From Brachybacterium sp. Z12 (lineage in GTDB: Bacteria > Actinomycetota > Actinomycetes > Actinomycetales > Dermabacteraceae): a stretch of DNA of 64,000 nucleotides. Location of the stretch: NCBI RefSeq assembly GCF_014400405.1, contig NZ_CP060496.1, positions 1,736,001-1,800,000 of the forward strand, read 5' to 3'. Each line of letters begins with the position of its first letter. Position 1 is the stretch's first letter. The translations under genes and the position numbers were made by a program. The notes beneath the pieces are model-generated. The model worked only from the letters and a program-made list of their open reading frames with translations. It made no database searches and had not been told where the DNA came from. Positions 19,035 to 29,720 of the stretch are shown here, one piece after another.

Positions 19035-19040
19035 AGGGTA
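19035..19040 (-). promoter_or_regulatory. -10 element (TACCCT) for leaderless queuosine-precursor transporter
   Basis: TACCCT, GCCTCG and the GTG start follow one another on the minus strand, with no ribosome binding site. Confidence 0.55.
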
Positions 19041-19061
19041 CACAGCCGGCCGGTGGTGCGT

Positions 19062-19851
19062 TCAGATGCCGTCGGCGCCGTAGTCGTACTCGCCGACGAA
19101 GCGCGCGAACTGCTCCTCGCTGCCGTGCCAGAGGTTCGAGTCGCCAGCGAAGGGGCCGGAGTCCGAGTACTGCCACATCTCCCAGCCCCACCAGCGGCCC
19201 GGCAGAGTGGTGGGAGGCTCGCTGCTGTAGGAGGCGAGGAAGAGCGGGGAGTTCACCGGGGTCCAGTCCCCCACCACGTCGTTCCACCAGTGCAGGTTCG
19301 TGTACAGGACCGGCCGACGACCGGTCTGCTCGCGGTAATGGTCGGAGAAGCCCATGATCCAGTCGCGCATCTCCTGCTGGCTGAGTCCGTAGTTGCGCGG
19401 GATGCCGCTGTAGCCCTCGAGGTCGAGCATGCCGGGCAGGGTGATGCCGTCCTCGCTCCAGCCGCCGCCGTTGTTGAGGAAGAAATCGGCCTGCTCCGCC
19501 GGGTCGCCGGAGTCGGGGCGCGCGAAGTGGTATCCGCCGCGCGCCAGGCCTGCGCCACCCGCACCGAGGTACTGATGATCGAAGTCGGGGCTGCGATAGG
19601 TGCGGCCCTCGGTGGCCTTGACGTACGCGAACCGGGAACCGAGCTCGGCCTGCGCAGCCCAGTCGACCTCCCCTGCCAGCCGGAGACATCCTGGCCGTGG
19701 ATGCCCGCGGCGTTCGCGGACGGGGCGGCGAGAGCGGCGGTGCCGGTGCTGAGCGCGGCGGCGCCGAGCACACCCCACGCAGGACGGAGCGGCGGGAGGT
19801 TCCAGAGGCGGCGGGAGGAGGTGCGAGATGGCGGGGGCGGTACGACGACAT
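19062..19851 (-). CDS. GH25 lysozyme with twin-arginine signal (two frame breaks)
   Basis: About 263 residues after repairing CCCC runs at 19670-19673 and 19773-19776. The N-terminus has the Tat motif SRRSVLRG followed by a hydrophobic Ala/Leu stretch and an AxA-type end (ANAAG). The mature part is a glycosyl hydrolase 25 muramidase: HGQDVSGWQGEVDW, YVKATEG, GGYHFARP, LDLEGYSG and VLYTNLHWW. It should cleave the MurNAc-GlcNAc bond of peptidoglycan outside the membrane. tatA and tatC at 58.4-59.8 kb supply the export route. ATG 19851 follows AGGAGA. Confidence 0.85.
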
Positions 19852-19977
19852 GGCGTCTCCTGGGGAAGAGGGGAAGCGCGGTGCGACGGCCGTCACACCT
19901 GGACCACCGTACGCCCCCGCCACCCCTCGCTGTCCACGGGCTGCGCGAACCAGGCGTGTCTCGACGAATCGGACAGA

Positions 19978-20637
19978 TCAGCGCGGCGCTATGAAGGCAT
20001 GCAGGGTGCCCAGGATGGTGGTCGCGGCGAGCTCGGTCACGTCCCGCTCCTCCATGTGCTCACGCAGCATGAGATCGATGAAGATGCCGATCAGCAGCTG
20101 CGCGAGATCCTCCGGGGCCAGCAGTGCACGGGCACCGGAGGCCTCGAGGCGCATCGTGAGCAGCGCACCGATCTGGTCGCGCAGCCGCTCGCGCTGGACT
20201 GCGAGCTCGGCGCGCATCTGCTCGTCGCGCAGAGAACGCGCGATCGCGTCGGAGTAGAGCAGGTACCACTGCCGCCCGAAAGGTCGGATCCCCTCGAACA
20301 CCGCGAGCATCACGCCGGCATCGTCGAGATCCGGAACCTCCCGGCCCTCCTGAGGGGTGCCCTGAGCGACTGCGGAGTCGACCGCGCTGTTCGCGATGGC
20401 GATCAGCTCCGCGGTGACCTCGTCGAACAGTGCGCTGAAGACTTCCTCCTTGGTGGAGAAGTTCGAGTAGAAGGCCCCACGGGTGAACCCTGCGGCCTTC
20501 ACGAGGTCGTCGACCGTCGCGCCATCGACACCCTTCTCCACGAAGACCTCGAGCGACGCTCGCACCAGCTTGGTGCGAGTGTTCTCCCGGCGCCGGGTGC
20601 CCGTGGACTCGGGCAGCGGCTCGAACAGATCGGTCAT
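19978..20637 (-). CDS. TetR family transcriptional repressor
   Basis: An intact 219-residue protein with an N-terminal TetR helix-turn-helix (LEVFVEKGVDGATVDDLVKA and AGFTRGAFYSNFSTKEEVF) and an all-helical ligand domain. It is divergent from the MMPL/YhgE pair and separated from it by a promoter carrying a strong palindrome (20731-20750), so it most likely represses that pair and possibly itself. The inducing ligand is probably a lipid-like or drug-like substrate of the transporter. ATG 20637 follows GAGGAGC. Confidence 0.9.
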   Translation of the reverse strand: MTDLFEPLPESTGTRRRENTRTKLVRASLEVFVEKGVDGATVDDLVKAAGFTRGAFYSNFSTKEEVFSALFDEVTAELIAIANSAVDSAVAQGTPQEGREVPDLDDAGVMLAVFEGIRPFGRQWYLLYSDAIARSLRDEQMRAELAVQRERLRDQIGALLTMRLEASGARALLAPEDLAQLLIGIFIDLMLREHMEERDVTELAATTILGTLHAFIAPR

Positions 20638-20696
20638 GGCTCCTCGGAGGGGAAGGGCGGGTGGGATGACTCTCACTCCGCGGCACTCAGCGGACG

Positions 20697-20750
20697 TTGA
20701 TGTCCCGCTAGATCGCCCGATACTATCGCATCGATACATTCGTGTATCGA
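20697..20750 (+). promoter_or_regulatory. Promoter with TetR operator for MMPL-YhgE operon
   Basis: TTGATG (20697-20702) and TACTAT (20721-20726) form a sigma-70-like promoter with 18-bp spacing. Immediately downstream, TCGATACA-TTCG-TGTATCGA at 20731-20750 has perfect 8-bp arms and would cover the transcription start. Its position fits repression by the adjacent TetR protein. Confidence 0.72.
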
Positions 20751-20815
20751 ATGCGTGGGCGTCTCGAGTGGGGAGGTCCGGCGTCTCCCCTGCTCGTGCT
20801 CGCCATGGAGGCCGT

Positions 20816-23580
20816 GTGTCCTCGTCCCTGTACCGTCTCGGCCTGCGAATGGCCTCGCTCCGCTGGAAGATCGTCGGGGCCTGGCTGGCGCTGCTCGTGA
20901 TCGTCGGCGCCCTCGCCATCGGCCTCGCCGGCACCTTCTCCACCGACATCGAGATCCCCGGCACCGAGGGTCAAGAAGGCATCGACGCCCTGGCCAACCG
21001 GTTCCCCGAGATGGGCGGCACCGCCGGCCAGATCGTCTTCGTGACCGAGGATGGCTCCCCGGTCGACGAGCACCAGGACGAGATCGACGCGCTCATGACC
21101 GAGGTTGGAGAGGTCGAGCACGTCTCCGTCGCTCCGTCTCCCTTCGACGACCTCTCCCCGGTACCCGCGCCGAGGACGACAGCGCGCTGATCGGCCAGTT
21201 CCAGATGGACTTCCCGGCAGGGATGTACCCCGCCGGATCCGTCGACGAGATCACCGAGCTGGTCTCGGAGACGAACTCCGATGTGCTGGAGGCGCACCTC
21301 GGCGGACAGGTGCTCCAGAGCGCCGACATCCCCTTCGGAGCCGGCGAGATCATCGGCGTCGTCGTCGCGCTGATCATCCTCACGATCGTGTTCCGGTCCC
21401 TGCTGCCAGCCCTCATCCCGATCGTCACCGCGATCGTGGGCGTCGGCGTCTCGATGCTCGCCCTCGTCGCGCTCTCCGCCGGGATCGACATCCCCTCGGT
21501 CACCACGGCGCTCGGCGCGATGCTCGGCCTCGCCGTCGGCATCGACTACGCGCTGTTCATCCTCTCCCGTCACCGCGACCAGCTCAGCCAGGGCGATGAC
21601 GTGCACGAATCGATCGGCAAGGCGCTGGCCACCTCGGGAAGCGCCGTGATCTTCGCCGGCATGACCGTGATCATCGCCCTGGTCGGCCTGTTCATCACCG
21701 GCATCCCCTTCCTCACCGTGATGGGCGTCGCCGCGGCCGCGACCGTCGCGCTGTCCGTGGTGGTCGCACTCACCATGCTCCCGGCGATCATGGGGATCCT
21801 CGGTGAACGCCTGCGCCCGCGCCGGATCCGCCGCCTGATGGCGGAGAACGACGGCGCCCTGCCCGCTCCCGACCCGCAGGCGACGCCCCCGCGCAGCATC
21901 GGCCGCACCTGGGTGCGCCTGGTCACCAAGGTGCCCGCGCTGACGATCCTGATCGTGGTCGTCGGCGTCGGCGCCCTCGCGATCCCGATCAAGGACCTCG
22001 AGCTGGCCCTGCCGGACCTGGGCACCGAGCCGCAGGGCACTGCCGCCCGCGACACCTATGACGTGGTGGCCGAGGAGTTCGGTCCGGGCTACAACGGTCC
22101 ACTCCTGGTGACTGCGGACATCATCAACACCACCGATCCGCTCGGTGTGGTCGATGAGCTCGAGAGCGACGTCGCCGCCCTGGACGACGTCAGGAGAGAT
22201 CCAGATGGCGACCCCCAACCAGGGAGCCGATATGGCTGTGGTGGTCGTCATCCCCGAGGGCGGGCCCACCGATCAGTCCACCAAGGACCTGGTGGCGGCG
22301 CTGCGCGACAGCGCCGAGGGCTGGGAGCGTGATCTGTCGATCTCCGACGTCACGGTCACCGGCGCCACCGCCGTCGGCATCGATGTCACCGACAAGCTCT
22401 CCGATGCGCTGCTGCCCTTCGGGCTGTTCGTCGTCGGGCTCTCCCTGATCCTGCTGGCCATGGTGTTCCGCTCGATCTGGGTGCCGCTCAAGGCGTCCGT
22501 CGGCTATCTCTTCTCGGTCGCGGCGGCCTTCGGCGTGACCTCGATGGTGTTCGAGTACGGCTGGTTCAACGGACCTCTGTTCGTCGACGTCAACGGCCCG
22601 GTCGTCTCCTTCATGCCGATCATGGTGATGGGTGTGCTGTTCGGGCTCGCGATGGACTACGAGGTCTTCCTCGTCTCCCGGATGCGCGAGGAGTTCGTGC
22701 ACACCGGCGATGCCCGGGGAGCGATCGAGCGGGGCTTCACCGCGAATGCGCCGGTGGTCACCGCCGCCGCGCTGATCATGGTCGCCGTGTTCGCCGGCTT
22801 CGTGACCTCCGGCTGGTTCATGCTGCAGCCGATCGCGGTCGCGCTCGCCGTGGGCGTGCTGGTCGACGCCTTCGTGGTGCGGATGACCTTCGTGCCGGCC
22901 GTGCTCGCCCTGCTGGGCCGGCACGCCTGGTGGCTTCCGGGATGGCTGTCCCGAGCGCTGCCCACGGTCGACGTCGAGGGCGAGGGCCTGGCCGGTGTGC
23001 TCGAGCACCGTCACTGGACCGAGGAGCACGGCGCCCATGCCCTCCGCCTCGAGGAGACCGTCGCCCCGCTGCAGGGGGTCGCCGGCAGCATCGGCCCGCT
23101 CACCGGGTCCGTCGCCCCCGGCACCCTGCTGGTGGTCCGCGCCCCCGACGACGCCGCCCGGGAGACCTTCCTGGCGATGGCCGCGGGCCGGGTCTCCCCA
23201 GCTCCGGCATCCTCGCCGTCCACGATCGGCTCGCACCCGATGACCTCGGTGCGATCCAGGGCCGCGCCCACTGGATCGGTGCCGGCGCCCCGGTGGCCCG
23301 GCGTCTGGCCGAGATCGACGGCCGCGGTATCGGTCGCTCGGTGATCGTGCTCGAGCAGATCGAGGATCTCGCGCACGCCGCCACCGTCAGCGACGACACC
23401 CTCATCGAGCGCCTCGACGCGATGCTCGAGAAGGGCGCGACCGTGATCGTGGGCTCACGCGCCCAGAACCCCGTCGACGCCGAACGCCATCTGGCCAGGA
23501 GCCTGCGCGATCCGCGACGGCTGCTCGCCCTGTCCGTCCAGCGCTCCACCGCTTCGACCCCCGAAGGAGCCCTCGCATGA
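20816..23580 (+). CDS. MMPL family transporter with extra C-terminal cytoplasmic domain (three frame breaks)
   Basis: About 921 residues when frames are joined at 21157, about 22195 and 23197. It is an RND-type transporter with two six-helix halves; the first shows TTALGAMLGLAVGIDYALFILSRHR and the second VMGVLFGLAMDYEVFLVSRMREE, the paired acid-tyrosine motifs of MMPL proton relays. After the last helix a domain of about 200 residues reads APGTLLVVRAPDDAARETF, SGILAVHDRLAP and SVIVLEQIEDLA, resembling an ABC ATPase fold without a Walker A lysine. GTG 20816 follows GGAGG. The stop overlaps the YhgE start (ATGA). Lipid or drug export is inferred. Confidence 0.87.
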
Positions 23581-26285
23581 GCCGCTTCACGCATCCCCGC
23601 ACCCTGATCGTGGTCCTGGTGCTGCCGCTGCTGGTGGCCGCGCTGGGCATGTGGGCGCTCAGCGGTCGTGTGGACCGCCTCGACACGGTGCCCGCCGCGG
23701 TCGTGAACCTCGACAAGGGCGCCGAGATCGAGGACGCCGACGGCGAGGTGCAGACCGTGCCCTTCGGCCGTCTGCTCGCCGGGGCGCTCACCCAGCCCGG
23801 CACCGTCGAAGGGCAGGACGCCCCGGAGACCACCGGTTTCGACTGGCAGCTGACCAGCCAGGACGATGCCGAGGAGGGCCTGCAGGACGGCTCCTACTCC
23901 GCGGTCGTGGTGATCCCGGAGAACTTCTCGGAGGATCTCGCCTCCATCGGCACCCCGGAAGCCACCCAGGCGATCCTCGAGGTCGTCACCAACGATGCCA
24001 GCGGCCAGATCAACGCCCTGGTGGGCACCGCGGTGACGGAGGCCTCGGCCTCCACCACCGGCGGGACGATGGCCAAGCAGTATCTCGATGGGCTCTACCT
24101 GGGCTTCAACGACCTCGGTGACGGATTCCGCGAGGCCGCCGACGGTGCGGAGGAGCTCTCCGAGGGCACCACTGGACTCGACGACGGCACACAGGAGCTC
24201 GCACAGGGCAGCCGCGACCTGGCCGAGGGCACCCAGGATGCGGCCGACGGCGCGGAGGAGTTCTCCGGTGGGGTGTGGACCCTCGCCGACGGCACCTGGC
24301 AGTCCGCCGACGGCACCCGCACCCTCGCCGACGGCCTCGATGAGCTCGCCACCGGCAGCGAAGCTCGCCGGCGGCGTGCTCCAGCTGCAGGACGGCCTGA
24401 ACGGCACCGACGGCCAGCCGGGCCTGCTCGACGGCGCCTCGCTCCTGGCCGAAGGGGTCGAGGGCGACGGCACGCCGGAGAACCCGGGCCTGGAGGCAGG
24501 AGCCGAGCAGCTCGCCACCGGCCTCGAGCAGTTCTCCGGCGGCGTCGCCCAGGCCGGGACCGCGGTCTCCGGTGACGGCACCGCCGAGAACCCGGGCCTG
24601 GTCCCCACCGCGCAGAGCGTCGCGGAGGGCACCCAGGAGCTCGGCCAGGGTGCCCAGCAGGCGGCCGATGGCCTGGCCGGCACCGCAGAGGAGCCGGGCC
24701 TCGCCCAGGGCGCCGAGGGCGTGGTCGCCTACTCAGAGTCCACCGGCGAGATCGCCGGCGGCCTCGACCAGCTCGTGGACGGTGCGGGCACCGCGGAGGA
24801 GCCGGGCATGACCGCGCTGTCCGGGAGCATGCAGGAATCCGCGTGTGCGCTCGCCGAGCGCTACCCCGATGATCAGCAGGCGCAGATGCTCTGCGAGCAG
24901 GCCGGCGGGATGACCGAGTACGTCGCCGGTGTGGACGGATACGCCTCCGGTCTCGACACGGTCGTGAACGGTAACGGCACCGCCCAGAACCCCGGCCTGA
25001 CGGCGACCGCGCAGGGCGTCGGCGACGGCGCCTCGGCCGCCTCGGACGGCGTCCAGCAGATCGCCGACGGCATCAACGGCACCGAGGGCCAGCCCGGGTT
25101 GGTCCAGGGCACGCAGGGCATGGTCGCCTACGCCGAGGGCATCGAGACGGCCTTCGAGGGGGACGGCACCGCGCAGAACCCGGGCCTGACCGCCTCCGCC
25201 GAGCAGCTCGCGACCGGCGCCCAGGCCAGCGCCGACGGCGCCGGCGAGCTGGTCAGCGGGATCAGCGGCCTCCGTGAGGGCCTGATCCAGTACGGCCAGG
25301 GCGTGGATGGACTCGCCGAGGGCGCGCAGCAGCTCGCCACCGGCACCCGGACCAGTGCCGACGGCGCCGGTGCGCTGGCCGACGGCACCGATCAGCTCGC
25401 CGAGGGTGCGAACGCGCTGGGCACCGGCGCGGACCAGCTCGCCGAGGGCAATCGGCAGCTGGCCGATGGCACCGGGGAGCTCGCCGACGGCACCGAGGAG
25501 CTCGCCGAGGGCACCACCGAGCTGGCAGAGGGCACCGAGGAGCTCGCGGGCGGTCTGCGCGAGGGCGCCGAGGGAGTGCCCTCCTACTCCGAGGCGGAGC
25601 GCACCAGGATGGCGGAGATGGCCTCCTCCCCGTCGGCACCGAGGCGGAGCGCCAGAACGAGGCGAACGGTGCGAGCACCGCGACCTTCCCGTTCGTCACC
25701 GGGCTCGCGCTGTGGCTGGGTGCCTTCGGCACCTTCCTGCTGCTGCCGGCCCTGTCCCGCCGTCTGCTGGATCGGGCGCTGCCGATGTCCCGGGTGGTGC
25801 TGCGCTCCCTGGCCCCGGCGCTGCTGATCGCTGTGGTGCAGGCCGTGGCGGTGCTGGCCGTGCTGACCGCCATCGGGATCTCCCCGCTCTCACCGCTGTC
25901 GGTGGGGGCGGTGGCTCTCGCCGGCGCGCTCATGTTCGCGACCCTGCACCAGATGCTGCTGACGGTGCTGGGTGACCGCATCGGCCGGATCGCCTCGGTC
26001 GTGCTGATGGTGCTGCAGGTGGTGACGTTGGTGGGCATCGTGCCGGTGCAGACCGCACCCGAGCTGCTGCAGTCGATCGGCTCGCTGATGCCGCTGTCGA
26101 TCGTCACCCAGGGCCTGGTGCATGCGGCGCTCGGCGGTTCTCTGGTGAGCACCTCGAGCACCCTGCTGGCGATCGTGGCGTGGGCTGCGGTGTCGCTGGT
26201 GCTGACCCTGGTGGCCTCTCGCCGGGCGCGTCTCGTTGGACGCTCCGAGCGGGTGGGCGGCGGGGCGGTCCCGGCCGCGGTCTGA
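23577..26285 (+). CDS. YhgE/Pip domain membrane protein with long repetitive extracellular region (two frame breaks)
   Basis: About 903 residues after repairs near 24360 and 25629. The N-terminal helix (IVVLVLPLLVAALGMWAL) is followed by the Pip-type domain with VVNLDKGAEI and VVVIPENFSE. About 500 residues of DGxxELAEG-like repeats, related to phage infection protein, come next, then five membrane helices of an ABC-2-like permease (LWLGAFGTFLLLPAL onward). The repeat region also holds eight copies of a GTxxxPG(L/M) element and a cysteine pair 18 residues apart. Coupled to MMPL, it may form a long exported stalk for the transporter; this is inference. Confidence 0.85.
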
Positions 26286-26286
26286 G

Positions 26287-29200
26287 TCACTGGAAGTCCC
26301 TGGACCTGCCGGCTGCGACCAGGTCCAGGGACGCGACGTCGTCGGCGACGAGGTTCACCGCACCGCTGCGGTTCTCCACGATGCCGCGCAGCACGATCGC
26401 GCGGGCGGTGCGCAGCAGCGCCCGGTGACGGATCCAGAAACCCTGGGAGCAGACCACGTTGAGGATTCCGGTCTCGTCCTCGAGGCTGAGGAAGGTCACG
26501 TTCCCGGCGGTCGCCGGACGCTGACGGTGGGTGATCACGCCGGCCACCCGGATCCGGGTGGAGTCCTCCGCCTCACGGGTGCCGGTGATCGAGAGCACCC
26601 CGTCGGCCGTGAGCTCCTCGCGCAGCAGCGCCATCGGGTGATCGTCCAGGGTGATGCCGGTGGCCCAGGCATCAGCGGCCGCGAGCTCGGCGTCGCTCAT
26701 CCCCGGCAGCATCGGCGCCTGCGCCCCGATCGCGAGGTGCGGCAGGGTGTCCGGGGATTCCTGGGCGGCGGCCCCCGCGGCCCACAGCGCCTGCCGGCGC
26801 GAGCTCGCCAGCGCATCCAGCGCCCCGGCCGTTGCCAGCGCCTCGAGCTGCCGGGCGGTCAGCCGCACCCGTCGGGCCAGATCCGGGACGGAGGCGAACG
26901 TCCCGCCCCGCTCCCGCTCAGCCACGATCTGCTCGGCGGTCTCCGTGCTGATGCCGCGCACCTGGTCCAGGCCCAGCCGGATCGCGGGCCCGGCCGCCGC
27001 GGCCTCCCCTGGATCTGCTCGCGCGGCGGATCCACCCGGTAACCGATGTGGTCCTCGTCGGTCTCCAGATCCGTGCGGGAACGGCTGCGCAGAACATCCG
27101 GACCGCGGGTGAGCACACCGTGCCGGCGGGCATCCGCGACCAGCGACTGCGGGGAATAGAAGCCCATCGGCTGGGAGCGCAGCAGCGCCGCGGTGAACGC
27201 CGCCGGGTAGTGGCACTTCAGGTAGGAGCTCGCGTACACCAGGTACGCGAAGGAGTACGCGTGGGACTCGGGGAAGCCGTAGTTGGCGAAGGCCAGCAGC
27301 TTGCGGTGGACCGCGTCGGCGTCCTCCCCACGATGCCGTGGCGGGCCATCCCCTCGAACAGGGCGTCGGAGAGGTCGAGCATCTTCTGGGTGGAGCGCTT
27401 GGATCCCATCGCGCGGCGCAGCTGATCAGCCTGGGCGGGGGTGAAGTCGGCGACGTCGACCACCATCTGCATCAGCTGCTCCTGGAACAGCGGGATGCCG
27501 AGTGTGCGGCCCAGGGACTTCTCCAGGCGCGGATGGAGAAAGGTGACCTCCTCCTCCTTGTTCCGGCGCCGGATGTAGGGGTGCACGGAGCCGCCCTGGA
27601 TGGGGCCGGGCCGGATCAGCGCCACCTCGACCACCAGGTCGTAGAAGCAGCGGGGCCGCAGCCGGGGCAGCGTGGAGATCTGGGCACGGGACTCCACCTG
27701 GAACACGCCCACGCTGTCCCCCTCGCACAGCATGTCGTACACCGCCTCGTCCTCCTGCGGGAGAGTGCGCAGCTCGAAGCGCTGACCGTGATGCTCAGCG
27801 ACGATCTGCAACGCATGATCCAGCGCCGTGAGCATCCCCAGGCCCAGCAGATCGAACTTCACCAGGCCTGCGTCGGCGCAGTCATCCTTGTCCCACTGCA
27901 GCACGGAGCGGTCCTCCATCGCGGCCCACTGCACCGGGCACACCTCGATCACCGGCCGATCGCACAGCACCATCCCGCCGGAGTGGATGCCGAGGTGGCG
28001 GGGGCGTCGCGCAGCTGGTGGGCGAGGGCGACGACGTCCTCGGGCACATCGGCATCGGCCAGCGAGGAGAAGGAGCGCTCGATCCGCTTGGAGAACGCGT
28101 CCTGCGCGCCGGTGTCGTAGCCGAGTGCCCGGGCCGCATCACGCACGGCGAGCTTCGCCCGGTAAGTGATGACGTTGGCGACCTGAGCGGCGTTCTCCCG
28201 GCCGTAGCGGTCATAGACGTGCTGGATCACCTCCTCGCGACGGTCGGAGGCGATGTCGATGTCGATGTCCGGCGGCCCATCGCGCTCAGGAGCCAGGAAG
28301 CGTTCGAACAGCAGATCGTGGCCGACGGGCTCGACCGCGGTGATCCCCAGCGCGTAGCAGACGGCGCTGTTGGCCGCGGAGCCGCGCCCCTGGGCGAGGA
28401 TCCCCTCCTCGGCGCAGAAGTCGACGATCTCGTGGACGATGAGGAAGTAGCCGGGGAAGTTCAGATCGGTGATGACCTTCAGCTCGTGGTCGATCTGTGC
28501 CCATGCCCCCGGGATCCGCTCGGGACGCCCGGGCGCGGGCCGCGACCCGTAGCGCTCCCGGCCCTCGATCTCCACCAGCTCCACCAGCCAGCTGGCCTCG
28601 TCGTGCCCGGCCGGCACCGGGAAGGGCGGCAGATCCGGGGCCAGCAGCCGCAGGTCCAGAGCGCAGTCCCGGCCCAGCCGCGCGGCCTGCGCGATCGCTC
28701 CCGGATAGCGGGGCAGCAGCTGGGCCATCTCCTCGCCGCTGCGCAGGTGGGCGGGGCGGGAGGAGAGATACGGATCGGCTTGGGCGAGCGGCACCCCGGC
28801 GCGCAGGGCGGCGTGGGTGTCTGCGAGACGCTTGTCCGCCGGGCGGGCGTAGTGGGCGTTGGTGCTCGCCACCAGCGGCAGCGAGATCTCGTCCAGACCA
28901 TGCGACTCCCGCACCAGGCGGGCGCCCTGGGCGAGGGCGTCGTGCAGCTCATCCGCCTCTCCCCCGCCACCCGCGATCAGCTCGACCGCGACGTTGCCGG
29001 GACCGAACAGCTCCACCAGGCGGGCGATCGCCTCCGCTGCTGCATGTGCTGCCGCTTCGAGGTCCCCGAGCTCCAGGTGCGGGGCCGCTGCGCGGGTCAC
29101 GGCGCCCTTGCGGCAGCCGGTGAGGACCAGCCAGTGCCCGTCCCGGGCCAGGCGCGAGAGCTCTGCGAGCCGGTACCGCGGGGCGGCCTTCTGCCCGCTG

Positions 29201-29708
29201 TCGAGGTGGGCGCGGGCGATCGCGGCCGAGAGCTGCCGGTAACCGGCGGTGTCACGCACCAGCACCAGCAGATGCTCCCCCTCCGGGTCCGGGACACCGG
29301 CGCGGGGCGCGGAGATCACCGGGGTGGTGCTCGCGGCCTGTGCTCCGGGTTCGAGGCCCAGGGTCAGCTCGGCGCCGAACACGGTGGCGATCCCCGCCTC
29401 CCCCGCAGCTTTGGCGAAGCGCACCGCCCCGGGCAGGCCATCGTGATCGACCAGGGTGATCGCCCCCAGCCCCAGCCGGGCGGCCTGTTCGACCATGTCC
29501 TCGGGGCTCGAGGCGCCGTCGAGGAAGCTGAAGTGGGAGTGGGCGTGCAGCTCCGCGTAGTCGACGGTGCGGGCAGGCCGGTAGGCGTCCTCGGCGGTCT
29601 GTCCGGTGTGCTCGATGACGACCGGCGGGGAGACCAGCTCGGCGGGACGGTCCGAGAGGATCGCCTCGAGGTCCTTCCACGCGGGGGCCCCAGGAACCAG
29701 CGGGCCAT
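26287..29708 (-). CDS. dnaE2: Error-prone DNA polymerase DnaE2 (four frame breaks)
   Basis: About 1141 residues after single-base repairs at the runs near 27006, 27327, 28002 and 29687. The N-terminal PHP domain reads YAELHAHSHFSFLDG and TLVDHDGLPGAVRFA. The polymerase active site acids are in PPDIDIDIASDRREEV, and the fingers and tau-binding parts follow (GIPLFQEQLMQMV, SHAYSFAYLVYASSYLKCHYP). It is the translesion polymerase of the mutasome and depends on ImuA' and ImuB in mycobacteria. It lies 12 nt downstream of imuB and ends 1 nt from the convergent YhgE stop. ATG 29708 follows GGGAGAG. Confidence 0.93.
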
Positions 29709-29720
29709 CAACGACTCTCC

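Noticed and set aside
23577-26285. Tandem repeats in the YhgE gene as a CRISPR array or satellite
   Set aside because: The repeats are heptad-like and coding, vary in sequence, and lack fixed spacers.
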